Shown: one piece after another, positions 19,133-27,607 of the stretch
Numbering within the stretch: the first letter of the stretch is position 1
Layout: every line of letters begins with the position of its first letter
From: Bryobacter sp. CoA8 C33
GTDB lineage: Bacteria > Acidobacteriota > Terriglobia > Bryobacterales > Bryobacteraceae
Reading direction: 5' to 3'
Length of the DNA: 64,000 nt
Assembly (NCBI GenBank): GCA_019931185.1
Contig: JAINDK010000013.1
Coordinates: forward strand, 26,705 to 90,704
Notes under the pieces: model-generated
Seen by the model: only the letters and a program-made list of their open reading frames with translations
Told to the model about the DNA's origin: nothing
The model's database searches: none
Translations under genes and position numbers: made by a program

Positions 19133-19543
19133 CTAACTTAGTGTGACGCTCAGTTCCTGAATCTCGCTCTGCAGCCGGGAAAGCCGATCGGTCATCGGCG
19201 GCTCGGTGGCAAACACTGGAGCAGCAGACCAACTGAGCTGGACGGCCAGTTCTTCCATTTGCTGCTGTAGTTGCTGGAATTCCAACGCCATGGCGTAAAC
19301 CTTGGATTTCTGACGCAATAGTTCCTGGACTTTGCTCGCCGCGCTAAGATACCTTTCTTCCAGTTCACGCGGATCGGACGATTCCAGGATCTCTTTCGCC
19401 AACTTCACCATTTTCCCGTGAGTTTGCGCAATTTCCCCTTCTACGCTGTAGACAGCTTTCTTTCTCTGCAACAAGTCCTCAATCTGGCAGGCAAGGCTCA
19501 GATAATCGTGTTCCAGATCGCGCAGACTTCTCTTGGTTGACAT
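19133..19543 (-). CDS. Small coiled-coil repeat protein (two repeat units)
   Basis: This 136-residue, Glu/Gln-rich helical protein is unrecognised. It has an internal duplication: LEHDYLSLACQIEDLLQRKK (about 10-29) aligns with LEERYLSAASKVQELLRQKS (about 61-80), each followed by a helix ending in a Q/K-rich segment. The 51-residue spacing suggests helical hairpins. A third copy sits in the next gene. The ATG at 19543 has AAGGGG 8 nt upstream. The FKBP gene on the same strand ends 60 nt upstream and could be co-transcribed. Confidence 0.72.
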   Translation of the reverse strand: MSTKRSLRDLEHDYLSLACQIEDLLQRKKAVYSVEGEIAQTHGKMVKLAKEILESSDPRELEERYLSAASKVQELLRQKSKVYAMALEFQQLQQQMEELAVQLSWSAAPVFATEPPMTDRLSRLQSEIQELSVTLS

Positions 19544-19603
19544 TGCGTGGCCCCTTCCTAGGCATTATCGGAGCTGAAAGAAGCCTCTTTAAGAAATTTT
19601 CTG

Positions 19604-20419
19604 CTATTTGCCGCCGGTGATTTCCAGTAGCTCAATTTCGAAAATCAATGCTGCTCCGCCCGGTATCGAAGGCCGCCCAGAATCCCCATAAGCCAGATCC
19701 GCCGGACACACCAGCCGGGACTTCCCCCCCACCTTCATCCGCTGCACACCCTCCGTCCAGCAAGGAATCACATTCCCCAATGGAAATTGCGCCGGCTCGT
19801 TGCGCTTGTAGGAACTGTCGAACTCCGTGCCGTCCACCAACGTTCCGCGATAGTGCACCTTCACCGTGTCGCTCGCCTTGGGATTAGCTCCGCTACCCGC
19901 TGCCAGTTCCCGATACAACAGCCCGGATTCGGTCTTGAGCACCCCTAGCTCTCCGCCAGCCTTGGCGATAAAATCTATCGAACGCTGCTTCTCTTTTTCC
20001 GCTTGACGGCTTTGACGAGCCTGCACCAGCCCCTGCAACTTAGGACCCCATTCGCTCAAGGGTACTGCCGGTTGATTGGCCGCTGCATCCTGAATCGCCT
20101 GCTGCACCACGGCCAGTTCCTCGGAGCTCAAGTCAAACTGGCCAAGCGAGCGGTGAATCGACAACCCAATGGCATAGATCGTCTTTAGCTCGTCCGTCTG
20201 CGGGACCGCCGTCGAAGCAGGCTTCGTCGCTGCAGCCGGCCGAACCGCCGTCACCGGGCGTGCCGTCACCGGGCGCACGGTGCCGCCCTGCTTGAGCGCC
20301 GGCGCTGTCTTCGAAGCTGGCTTTGCCGTCGCCGCGACCGCCGTCTTCGGGCTGCTCGCTACCTTCGGGGCCGGAGCCTGCGCGAACATCAGCGCCATGG
20401 ACAGGAAAAGGAAACTCAT
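19604..20419 (-). CDS. FKBP-type peptidyl-prolyl cis-trans isomerase (exported)
   Basis: This 271-residue protein has an N-terminal signal-like helix (MSFLFLSMALMFAQAP), then an Ala/Pro/Thr-rich linker to about residue 73. Next come a helical FKBP-N-like domain (TIYAIGLSIHRSLGQFDLS, about 78-160) and a C-terminal FKBP domain (about 165-270) with VKVHYRGTLVDGTEFDSSYKR, FPLGNVIPCWTEGVQRMKVGG and the final LIFEIELLEI. The layout resembles periplasmic FkpA/Mip, which catalyse proline isomerisation during envelope protein folding. Most active-site aromatics seem present. No Shine-Dalgarno is visible. TAGGCT lies 7 nt before the ATG, as at several other genes here. Confidence 0.92.
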   Translation of the reverse strand: MSFLFLSMALMFAQAPAPKVASSPKTAVAATAKPASKTAPALKQGGTVRPVTARPVTAVRPAAATKPASTAVPQTDELKTIYAIGLSIHRSLGQFDLSSEELAVVQQAIQDAAANQPAVPLSEWGPKLQGLVQARQSRQAEKEKQRSIDFIAKAGGELGVLKTESGLLYRELAAGSGANPKASDTVKVHYRGTLVDGTEFDSSYKRNEPAQFPLGNVIPCWTEGVQRMKVGGKSRLVCPADLAYGDSGRPSIPGGAALIFEIELLEITGGK

Positions 20420-20770
20420 TTCTGACAGCCTAACACCTCACCGGTGCGCCAAGCCCACTTCCCCTCTCCTCAATCGGCTTAACACTCCTGGGAATCCCAA
20501 CTCCCCCGCACAATTCCCCTGCCGCACTCCTTGATCCGGCGGAGCCGGGCAGCTCATCACCAGGCTCGCTCGCACAGCCCGTCTGGATCCCGCGCAGCCA
20601 TCCGCACTTCTTCACGGCTCGGTTCCACGTTCACGGCTCCTTCAGTTTTTTTATCACATTCATTACAGAACACTTAGCTCTCAGCTCCGCCATTTTTCCG
20701 AGTTCTCCCTGCTAGCTTGCTTGGCGAGTGCGCAAGCCGCACATTCCCCTCCAACTCAGAGCTGAAAAAC
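20420..20770. other. Intergenic region between FKBP and the terminase cassette
   Basis: No gene is supportable in this 351-bp stretch, which is lower in GC (for example AT-rich at 20641-20680) than the flanking genes. It should hold promoters for the divergent FKBP gene and the terminase cassette. I found no phage attachment site or integrase remnant. Confidence 0.45.
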
Positions 20771-21235
20771 ATGAAAAACCAAGATGATCCGCGGCAAAAC
20801 CTGCCGTCGCCCGAAGTGGAAACCCGCAAGCGCCACCGCTTTCGCTCCATTGCTCCGATCCACGTGAACGATCTCGAAGACCCGCGCGGCCATGCCGAAA
20901 TGCTCGATCGCCTCTTTGCGGAAATCCCCCCGTCTAACATTCTCGAGGAGGGAGATCTCGTCTCGGCCGGACAGCTCCGCTGGAGCACCGAGCGTCTTCA
21001 CAATCTCGCCGAGTGCGAACTCAATCAACAAATCCGCCTCCCGCTGCTGTCCCGCGCCAGCGATTCCAGGAACCGCCTCATGCTCGGCCACCGCCTGTGC
21101 GCCATCGAAAAGCACTACCTCGTATTGCACAAACACCGCTTCGACCACCTCAAGATGCTCAACACGCTCTCGGCACGCGTCGAAAAGTGGTCCGCCCCCA
21201 AGCCGGTTCGCGCCCGGCGGGAAAAGGAAATCTGA
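20771..21235 (+). CDS. Conserved-looking hypothetical protein, first gene of terminase cassette
   Basis: This 154-residue protein is unrecognised. Its N-terminus is hydrophilic (MKNQDDPRQNLPSPEVETRK), followed by a helical body with several His/Arg (HRLCAIEKHYLVLHKHRFDHL). It has no membrane helix and no zinc-finger pattern. The ATG at 20771 opens a tight four-gene run: the next gene begins 5 nt after its stop, and the AAGGA within its last codons serves as that gene's ribosome site. By position it could be a small-terminase-like or DNA-recognition partner of the downstream ATPase, but no helix-turn-helix is obvious. Confidence 0.7.
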   Translation: MKNQDDPRQNLPSPEVETRKRHRFRSIAPIHVNDLEDPRGHAEMLDRLFAEIPPSNILEEGDLVSAGQLRWSTERLHNLAECELNQQIRLPLLSRASDSRNRLMLGHRLCAIEKHYLVLHKHRFDHLKMLNTLSARVEKWSAPKPVRARREKEI

Positions 21236-21240
21236 TCACC

Positions 21241-21465
21241 ATGGCCCGTCGCAAATCGCCCGCTCCGCGCCTGTACGCCTTGCTCCCCTCACCCGCGCTG
21301 CCAGCGCCCCCGGAACAGCTCGTTGAATCGGGCTCCGTCCGCCTCGGCCACTTGCTCGAAGTCATCGCCGGGGCCCTCGAACCCTACCCCGAGGCCCGTC
21401 AGGCCCTCACCACCGCCATCCGCGACAGGCTCGGCGCGCAGCCGGAAACCCGGGTTCTCGCCTGA
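21241..21465 (+). CDS. Small hypothetical protein in terminase cassette
   Basis: This 74-residue protein is rich in Pro, Ala and Leu, with a basic N-terminus (MARRKSPAPRLYALLPSP) and a C-terminal helix pair (SVRLGHLLEVIAGALEPYPE, ARQALTTAIRDRLGA). No family is recognised. The start is supported by AAGGA upstream. Its stop overlaps the ATG of the terminase ATPase gene by one base (TGATG), indicating translational coupling, so it is probably a functional partner of that gene. Its size would suit a small regulatory or adaptor subunit. Confidence 0.68.
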   Translation: MARRKSPAPRLYALLPSPALPAPPEQLVESGSVRLGHLLEVIAGALEPYPEARQALTTAIRDRLGAQPETRVLA

Positions 21466-22226
21466 TGGATGCCGCCCACGCCCTCCGCATGGTCGCCAGC
21501 CGCCTTGACCCCGTCGCCTTCGCGCATTACTTCCTCGGCATCGAAGCCGACGCGCAACAGGCGCTGGTCCTGCGCTCGCGCGCCCCCCAACTCATCCTCA
21601 ATTGCTCGCGCCAATGGGGCAAGTCCACCGTCTCAAGCATACTCGCCCTCCACAAGGCCTTCTTTGAGCCGCGCAGCCTCGTCCTCGTCGTCAGCCCAAC
21701 TCTCCGGCAAAGCGGCGAGTTGATTCGGAAAATTATTGCCCACCTCCCCACCCTCGGCCTCCGCAAGCGCGGGGATGGCGTCAATTCTCTCTCGATTGAG
21801 TTGCCCAATGGCTCCCGCATCGTCGGCCTGCCCGGTCGCGACGGCACCATCCGCGGCTTCTCCGGCACCAGCCTGCTGCTCATCGATGAAGCCAGCCAGG
21901 TCGCCGACAGCCTTTACCGCAGCGTCCGCCCCTTTCTGGCCGCCTCCCGCGATGGCCGCCTCGTTCTCATGTCGACCCCCTTCGGCACCCGCGGCTTCTT
22001 CTGGGAGGAGTGGGAACGCGGCGAAGGCTGGCAACGCATCGAAACTCCCGCCACCGCCTGCCCCCGCTTCCGCCCCGAATTCCTCGAGCGCGAGCGCAAG
22101 TCGATGGGAGAATCCTGGTTCCGTCAGGAATACCTTTGCCAGTTCCTTGAAAACCAGAACACCTTTCTGCCCCGCGCCTGGGTCGAGGAGGCTTTCACGG
22201 CCGACATCGAGGCCTTCCCTTTCTAA
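21465..22226 (+). CDS. Terminase large subunit, ATPase part (stand-alone)
   Basis: This 253-residue protein corresponds to the N-terminal ATPase half of a phage large terminase. Walker A is CSRQWGKST (residues 47-55), Walker B is LLLIDEAS with D141 and E142, and a motif III-like LMSTPFGTRG lies at 169-178, followed by EEWERGEGW and WFRQEYLCQF. Large terminases pump DNA into procapsids and normally continue into an RNase H-fold nuclease in the same chain. Here the frame stops at ADIEAFPF and the nuclease is a separate gene 9 nt downstream. All ATPase motifs look intact. Codon use is like the host's, suggesting long residence rather than recent phage insertion. Confidence 0.9.
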   Translation: MDAAHALRMVASRLDPVAFAHYFLGIEADAQQALVLRSRAPQLILNCSRQWGKSTVSSILALHKAFFEPRSLVLVVSPTLRQSGELIRKIIAHLPTLGLRKRGDGVNSLSIELPNGSRIVGLPGRDGTIRGFSGTSLLLIDEASQVADSLYRSVRPFLAASRDGRLVLMSTPFGTRGFFWEEWERGEGWQRIETPATACPRFRPEFLERERKSMGESWFRQEYLCQFLENQNTFLPRAWVEEAFTADIEAFPF

Positions 22227-22235
22227 GGAGCAATC

Positions 22236-22850
22236 ATGAACCGGTCTCTTGAAAAAAATGAATACTTCCTCGGCCTCGACCTCGGCCGCAAACAGGACCA
22301 CTCCGCCCTCATCGTCCTCGAGCGCAGCCTCAAGGCCATCAACACCCGCTATGTCGACGCCTACACTCAGTGGGAAACCCTGCTCAGCGTCCGCTACGCC
22401 CGCCGCTGGAAACTCGGCACCGCCTATGGCGCCGTCGCCGCCGCCGTCGGCGAGGTCTACCGTAAAGTCGAGGCCCTCGGCCGCCCGGTCCTCGTCTTTG
22501 ACCAAACCGGCGTCGGCGATGCCGTCTATGAAATGATCCGCGAAAACCTCCGCGGCACCAATGTCGAAGGCGTCGTTCTCACCCATGAACTCAAGCGCGA
22601 CATGTACTCCGCCCTTGAAACCAACCTCGAGCAAGGCAAACTCCGCATCGCCGAAAATTGCCACTCCAGCCGCGAACTCAAACAGGAACTCCTCAGCGTC
22701 GAGATCCGCCGCGTCGGCTTCGGCTACAAATATGGCGCCTTCGACAAAGGCGCCCATGACGACCTCGTCATGGCCCTCGCCCTCGCCTGCTGGCGCGAAC
22801 GCCTCGGACAGCGTCCCACTGCTTCGCTCGAACGCATCCCCGGCTTCTGA
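22236..22850 (+). CDS. Terminase large subunit, nuclease part (stand-alone RNase H-like)
   Basis: This 204-residue protein matches the C-terminal nuclease half of large terminases. Acidic residues expected for the two-metal RNase H-fold site are present: D15 in FLGLDLGRKQDHSAL, D89 in VLVFDQTGVGDAV, and D175/D176 in AHDDLVMALALA. It has its own ATG at 22236 with a good AAGGAG (22225-22230) 5 nt upstream, so the split looks like a true gene fission, not a sequencing frameshift. The two parts together give 457 residues, a normal large-terminase size. Its stop abuts the stop of the convergent sulfatase gene. Confidence 0.88.
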   Translation: MNRSLEKNEYFLGLDLGRKQDHSALIVLERSLKAINTRYVDAYTQWETLLSVRYARRWKLGTAYGAVAAAVGEVYRKVEALGRPVLVFDQTGVGDAVYEMIRENLRGTNVEGVVLTHELKRDMYSALETNLEQGKLRIAENCHSSRELKQELLSVEIRRVGFGYKYGAFDKGAHDDLVMALALACWRERLGQRPTASLERIPGF

Positions 22851-24467
22851 CTAGCGGATCCAGGCGTAATGCACGCCCCGGTCGCCCACGCGCGCCTCAA
22901 ACCGCGCCGCCCCGGCCGGCACCTTGACTCCCTTCAACTCCAGGCGGTCCTGCCCGGCGGCAATCACATGCCGCCCCACCCAGCTCGCCTCAAGCATGGT
23001 CTCCGCCTTCGGCGGCTCGAAGTAAAACGTGACCGTGTAGGGCCCGCGAGCCTCCACCTGCACTTCCCAGTGCCCCAGCCCCTTGCTGTCCCAACTCGCC
23101 GCCGGCCCCCGCCAATCCTGCCGCGTCAACAACACCGGCGCCTTGCGTCCAATTACAATCCGCGGCGGCTCATACCCGCCCGCCCCCACGTCGCGAAACC
23201 ACGCCTCATAGCTCATCCGCAACTGCCGCACCACATTCGCCTCACTCGCGGCCAAGTCCCTGCTCTCGGCCCGGTCCGCGCTCAGATCGTACAGTTCCTT
23301 GCCATTGATCAGCTTCCAGCGCTGCGTCACTACTGCCGAGTTCTCAAACGCCCGCGGCGCATCCCCGCGATGCCATTGCAAATAGAGCGTCCGGTCGCTC
23401 CAGCTCGCGCTCGCCTTCGGGTCAGTCAACAAGGGCGCCAGGCTCCGGCCGTCGAGTCCGGCCGGAGCCGCCGCCCCCGCGCATTCGAGCACCGTCGGCG
23501 TGATGTCGATATGCGCCGCCGCCCGGTCCACCACCGTCCCCGGTTGGATCCGCGCCGGCCACCGCACCAGCAACGGCACCCGGATCCCGCCCTCATAGGG
23601 CGAGCCCTTCAAACCCCGCAAGCCATCGTTGAACCGCCTCTGCTGCGGCCCGTTATCCGTCATGAACATCAGTATCGTGTCCCGCTCAAGGCCCGTTTTC
23701 CGCAACACCCCGTTCAGCCGCCCCATGTTCTCATCGAGATTCGCCACCATCGCGTAAATCCGCGCCGTCGTCTCGTCCAGACCCTGTTCCCGAAACGGCT
23801 TCACCAGCGCCTCGTCCACCTCGAGCGGCGTATGCGGCGCGTTCGTCGCCAAGTAACAGAAGAACGGCCGCTTCTGGTTGCGTTCAATAAACTGCCCCGC
23901 CTCCCGGAAGAAAATGTCCGTGCAATAACCCTTCTGCTGCTCCCATCGCCCGTTGCGCGACAACACCGGATCGAAATATGAAGGCTTCACCCCACTGATC
24001 GCCTCCGGCACATCCCCCGGCTGCACCAGCCCGCCCCCGTTCAACACCAGGCTTTCGTCAAAACCCTGATCGATCGAGCGCAGCGGATAGTTGTCCCCCA
24101 AATGCCACTTGCCGAATATCCCCGTCCGGTACCCCGCCTTGCGCAGCATCTCGGCCAGCGTCGTCTCCCCCGGCCGCATCATGCTCCGCCCCAGATACGT
24201 ATCCACCACGCCCGTGCGGTAGTTGTAGCGCCCCGTCAGCAGACAAGCCCGCGTCGGCGAGCAAACCGGCGAGCTGTAGTAGCGCTCAAAGCGCGCCCCT
24301 TCCCCTGCCAGCCGGTCCAGGTTCGGCGTCCGCAATTGCTTGTTCCCATGCAGGCTCAGATCCCCAAAACCCTGATCGTCCGTGATCACCAAAATCACAT
24401 TCGGCCGTTTTGCCGTTTGCACAAACGAACCGGCCAGGGCACTAAACAATTCGCGGCGAAGAAGCAT
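22851..24467 (-). CDS. Sulfatase (type I, Cys-dependent formylglycine)
   Basis: This 538-residue arylsulfatase-like enzyme hydrolyses sulfate esters, probably on polysaccharides. It has the metal-binding start [13 protein letters not shown] (D30/D31), the formylglycine motif [12 protein letters not shown] with C69 to be matured, [14 protein letters not shown] and a C-terminal MFMTDNGPQ. After the sulfatase domain (to about 420), the tail ([13 protein letters not shown]..., [19 protein letters not shown]) looks like a beta-rich accessory domain. The ATG at 24467 ([13 protein letters not shown]) begins a weak signal-like segment. The open frame runs further upstream but would overlap RNase R. 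It is divergent from rnr with only 28 bp between starts. Confidence 0.92.
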   Translation of the reverse strand: MLLRRELFSALAGSFVQTAKRPNVILVITDDQGFGDLSLHGNKQLRTPNLDRLAGEGARFERYYSSPVCSPTRACLLTGRYNYRTGVVDTYLGRSMMRPGETTLAEMLRKAGYRTGIFGKWHLGDNYPLRSIDQGFDESLVLNGGGLVQPGDVPEAISGVKPSYFDPVLSRNGRWEQQKGYCTDIFFREAGQFIERNQKRPFFCYLATNAPHTPLEVDEALVKPFREQGLDETTARIYAMVANLDENMGRLNGVLRKTGLERDTILMFMTDNGPQQRRFNDGLRGLKGSPYEGGIRVPLLVRWPARIQPGTVVDRAAAHIDITPTVLECAGAAAPAGLDGRSLAPLLTDPKASASWSDRTLYLQWHRGDAPRAFENSAVVTQRWKLINGKELYDLSADRAESRDLAASEANVVRQLRMSYEAWFRDVGAGGYEPPRIVIGRKAPVLLTRQDWRGPAASWDSKGLGHWEVQVEARGPYTVTFYFEPPKAETMLEASWVGRHVIAAGQDRLELKGVKVPAGAARFEARVGDRGVHYAWIR

Positions 24468-24495
24468 CCGCCTGATTCTATCCGACAATGAAGAT

Positions 24496-26748
24496 GTGAA
24501 GGACGAAGCACTGCTGGCCCACTTGAGCCGGCAACCCCATGGCCGGGCCACCGTAAAGACGCTGACCCGCGAGTTGGGCAACAAAGGTGCCCGCCGCGAA
24601 GAAGTCGAACGCTCACTCGAGCGGCTCGCCCGCAAGGGCCTGCTCATCGAGTTGCGTAACCACAACTACCAGCTCGCCAGCAAAGCCCGCGAATTCTCCG
24701 CCGGGCTTCTTCGCATGCATCGCGACGGCTTCGGCTTCGTCATCCTCGACCAGAAGCCCGAAGGCATCGAAGGCGACGTCTTTATCAATCCCGATTCCGC
24801 CCAAAAGGCCATGCACGGCGACCGCGTCCTCGTCCGCCTCGGCCGCATCGGCCACGATGGCCGCGTCAACGGCGAGATCGTTCGCGTCCTCCAGCGCGCC
24901 AACCGGCAGATCGTCGGCCAGTTCCGCCTCACCCGCCGCGGCGCCTTCGTCGTGCCCTACGACCAGAAAATCCGCCAATGGATTCAGATCCCCGAAGGCC
25001 TCGAAATCCCCGCCCCCGAGCCCAATCCAGACCGCGTCGGCGCCCAGCCCGTCCAGGTCACCCAAGTCGCCCAACTCAACGGCATGATGGTCAATGTCGA
25101 AGTTCTCGATTTTCCCGATGACGACGCCCCCGCCATCGGCCGCGTCGTCGAACTCCTCGGCTTCGAGGACGATTTCGGCGTCGATGTCGAGATCCTCATC
25201 CGCAAGCACCACCTCCCACACATGTTCCCCTTGGAGGTCATCGAACAGGCTCGCGCCGTCTCGCGCGAGATCGGCCCGCGCGAGTGGGAGGGCCGCCGCG
25301 ACTTCCGCGACTACGACATCATCACCATCGACGGCGAAACCGCCCGCGATTTCGACGATGCCGTCTGGGCCGAACGCCTCGACAACGGCAACTACCAACT
25401 GCACGTCCACATTGCCGACGTCAGTTGGTATGTCCGCCCCGGCTCCCCCATCGACCACGAAGCCGCCCTCCGCGGCACCAGCGTCTATTTTCCCGATCGC
25501 GCCATCCCGATGCTCCCCGTCGAGCTATCCACCGACATCTGCAGCCTCCGCCCCAACGAAGAACGCCTCGTCATGAGCGTCCTGCTCGAGCTCGATCACC
25601 ACGGCGCCATCCTCAGCCAGGAATTCTGCCGTGGCGTCATCCGCAGCCGCGAGCGCATGACTTACACCAACGTCTACAAACTCCTCGATGGCGCTCCCGC
25701 CGAACAAGCCCCCTTGCGCGAACGCTACGCCCAGATCCTCCCGCGCCTTGAATGCATGTGGGATCTCGCCCTCATCCTCAACCGCATGCGCTCCCGCCGC
25801 GGCTCCATCGATTTCGACCTCCCCGAGCCCATCATCGAATTCGACGAATTCGGCGAAATGGTCGGCGTCTCCCGCAGCCCCCGCAATATCGCCCACCGCC
25901 TCATCGAAGAATTGATGCTCATCGCCAACGAAGCCGTCGCCAGCCATCTCGAAGCCTCTCTCCGCCCCAGCCTCTACCGCGTTCACGAAACCCCAGACGC
26001 CAAACGCGTCGCTGAATTCGAGGAAGCCGCCAGCCGCTTCGGCGTCTCCCTCGGCCTTGGCGCCGTCCCCGTCAAGAAGTTCGCCAATATCAAGCGCACC
26101 CGCGACGGCCGCAAACTCCGCAAGGATGTCGTCGTCTCCAACCCCTCGGCCACCGTCACCAGCAAACACTACCAGCGCCTCGTCGCCAAAATCGAAGGCC
26201 GCCCCGAGGAACGCGTCCTCAGCTTCCTCATGCTCCGCTCCCTCAAGCAGGCCCGCTACGCCAGCGAAAACCTCGGCCACTTCGCCCTCGCCTCCCGCGC
26301 CTATACCCACTTCACTTCCCCCATCCGCCGCTACCCTGACCTCATCGTCCACCGCATCCTCGCCGGCATGACCTTCGAAGCTGATTCCCTCAAGGAACTC
26401 GGCGATGACACCAGCTTCACCGAACGCCGCGCCGCCGAGGCCGAACGCGAGCTCGTCGAGTGGAAAAAGATGCGCTTCATGAGCGAACGCGTCGGCGATG
26501 AGTTCCCCGCCCTCATCATCTCCACCACCAAGTACGGCTGCTTCGTCGAACTCGAAGACCTCTTCATTGAAGGACTCATCCCCATCGACGCCCTGCCCCG
26601 CGACCATTACACCTACCAGGAAAACGCCCGCCGCATCATCGGCCAGCGCACCCGCCGCTGCTTCGCCATCGGCGACCGCGTCCGCGTCGCCCTCGTAAAG
26701 GTCGATCTCACCGACAAGCGCCTTACCTTCATGCTCGTCGATCACTAA
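24496..26748 (+). CDS. rnr: Ribonuclease R
   Basis: This 750-residue RNase II/R family 3'-5' exoribonuclease carries an N-terminal winged helix (DEALLAHLSRQPHGRATVKTL) and then cold-shock domains (MHRDGFGFVI..., GDVFINPDSAQKAMHGDRV). The RNB catalytic domain follows, with DGETARDFDDAVWAERL carrying the metal-binding aspartates and SYFDRAI-like SVYFPDRAIPMLP. A C-terminal S1 domain (STTKYGCFVELEDLFIEGLI) ends the chain. The GTG at 24496 is the likely start because the sequence before it has no family similarity and would overlap the divergent sulfatase. The usual lysine-rich tail is nearly absent. Confidence 0.94.
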   Translation: MKDEALLAHLSRQPHGRATVKTLTRELGNKGARREEVERSLERLARKGLLIELRNHNYQLASKAREFSAGLLRMHRDGFGFVILDQKPEGIEGDVFINPDSAQKAMHGDRVLVRLGRIGHDGRVNGEIVRVLQRANRQIVGQFRLTRRGAFVVPYDQKIRQWIQIPEGLEIPAPEPNPDRVGAQPVQVTQVAQLNGMMVNVEVLDFPDDDAPAIGRVVELLGFEDDFGVDVEILIRKHHLPHMFPLEVIEQARAVSREIGPREWEGRRDFRDYDIITIDGETARDFDDAVWAERLDNGNYQLHVHIADVSWYVRPGSPIDHEAALRGTSVYFPDRAIPMLPVELSTDICSLRPNEERLVMSVLLELDHHGAILSQEFCRGVIRSRERMTYTNVYKLLDGAPAEQAPLRERYAQILPRLECMWDLALILNRMRSRRGSIDFDLPEPIIEFDEFGEMVGVSRSPRNIAHRLIEELMLIANEAVASHLEASLRPSLYRVHETPDAKRVAEFEEAASRFGVSLGLGAVPVKKFANIKRTRDGRKLRKDVVVSNPSATVTSKHYQRLVAKIEGRPEERVLSFLMLRSLKQARYASENLGHFALASRAYTHFTSPIRRYPDLIVHRILAGMTFEADSLKELGDDTSFTERRAAEAERELVEWKKMRFMSERVGDEFPALIISTTKYGCFVELEDLFIEGLIPIDALPRDHYTYQENARRIIGQRTRRCFAIGDRVRVALVKVDLTDKRLTFMLVDH

Positions 26749-26766
26749 CTCTCCCGGCAGGATTGT

Positions 26767-26772
26767 TAAACT
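26767..26772 (+). promoter_or_regulatory. Candidate -10 element of tpx (leaderless)
   Basis: TAAACT lies 6 nt before the tpx ATG, in the sequence gttaaactgcgctt. There is no Shine-Dalgarno, so transcription would start at or very near the A of the start codon. Confidence 0.5.
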
Positions 26773-26778
26773 GCGCTT

Positions 26779-27282
26779 ATGTCCTCCCGCGTTACTACCT
26801 TGAAGGGAAATCCCCTCGCCCTTATCGGCCCGGAACTCAAAGCCGGCGATGCCGCTCCTGATTTTGAACTGATCGGCTCCGACCTCAAGCCCGTCCATCT
26901 CGGCCCCGGCGGCTCCGTGCGCATCTTCAGCGTCGTCCCCAGCCTCGATACCCCCGTCTGCGATGCCCAAACCAAGCGCTTCAACGACGAAATCGCCAAG
27001 CTCGACGGCGTTGAAGTCATCACTGTTTCCATGGACCTGCCCTTCGCCCAGAGCCGCTGGTGCGGCGCATTCGGCGTCGATAAGGTCAAGATGCTCAGCG
27101 ACCACAAAACAGCCAGCTTCGGTACGGCCTACGGCACGCTCATCGAACCCCTCCGCATCGAGAGCCGCGCCATTTTCGTCATCGGCAAGGACAACGTCTT
27201 GAAGCACGTCGAGTACGTCAGCGAAGTGGCTGACCATCCCAACTACGACGCCGCCCTCGCTGCCGCGAAAGCCGCCGCCTAA
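26779..27282 (+). CDS. tpx: Thiol peroxidase Tpx (atypical 2-Cys peroxiredoxin)
   Basis: This 167-residue enzyme matches Tpx in length and motifs: VRIFSVVPSLDTPVCDAQT holds the peroxidatic Cys61 and SRWCGAFGV the resolving Cys95. It reduces hydrogen and alkyl peroxides with thioredoxin as donor. The N-terminus (MSSRVTTLKGNPLALIGPEL) is standard, which confirms the ATG at 26779. It sits 30 bp after rnr but has its own TAAACT -10-like box, and a candidate terminator follows. Confidence 0.96.
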   Translation: MSSRVTTLKGNPLALIGPELKAGDAAPDFELIGSDLKPVHLGPGGSVRIFSVVPSLDTPVCDAQTKRFNDEIAKLDGVEVITVSMDLPFAQSRWCGAFGVDKVKMLSDHKTASFGTAYGTLIEPLRIESRAIFVIGKDNVLKHVEYVSEVADHPNYDAALAAAKAAA

Positions 27283-27287
27283 GCCAA

Positions 27288-27376
27288 AGCCGCCAACCAT
27301 TCACCGCCGCCACCGCCCCCCACTTCCATCCGGTCCCCGGTTTCGGAATCAAGCGGCTGTTGGCGGCTCTTTTTTT
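27288..27376 (+). terminator. Candidate terminator after tpx with a long loop
   Basis: AGCCGCCAAC (27288-27297) pairs perfectly with GTTGGCGGCT (27359-27368), and a run of seven T follows at 27370-27376. The 61-nt loop is unusually long for a terminator, but position and T-run fit. The rest of the 27283-27607 interval holds no supportable gene. Confidence 0.5.
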
Positions 27377-27607
27377 CCCTTCTTTGGGTCCTTACTCTCC
27401 AGCGGGGCCAAGAGCTGTGGCCCAACTTCGAGAATTCGAACGCTACCGGAAAAGCAGCCTCCAATCCACCCTGGCTCTGTATCCCCCGCGGCGCCACGAC
27501 AATGCCAGCCTACGCGAAATCCGCCGGTTGCGCGAGTCTTGCCGGTGGCGGTGAATTCCCTTGCCTATCCCAGGAGGGAAACACGCCCGCCCCCATCTAA
27601 ACGTCCT

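Noticed and set aside
21633..22757. 374-codon minus-strand frame opposite the terminase genes
   Set aside because: It lies antisense to conserved ATPase and nuclease motifs and has no start signal or family similarity.
20771..22850. A normal prophage
   Set aside because: No integrase, attachment site, portal, capsid, tail or lysis genes flank the terminase genes; surrounding genes are chromosomal and have the same codon use.
25525..27300. 591-codon open frame on the minus strand opposite rnr and tpx
   Set aside because: Same cause: a mirror frame of GC-rich coding sequence, with composition typical of antisense translation and no domains.
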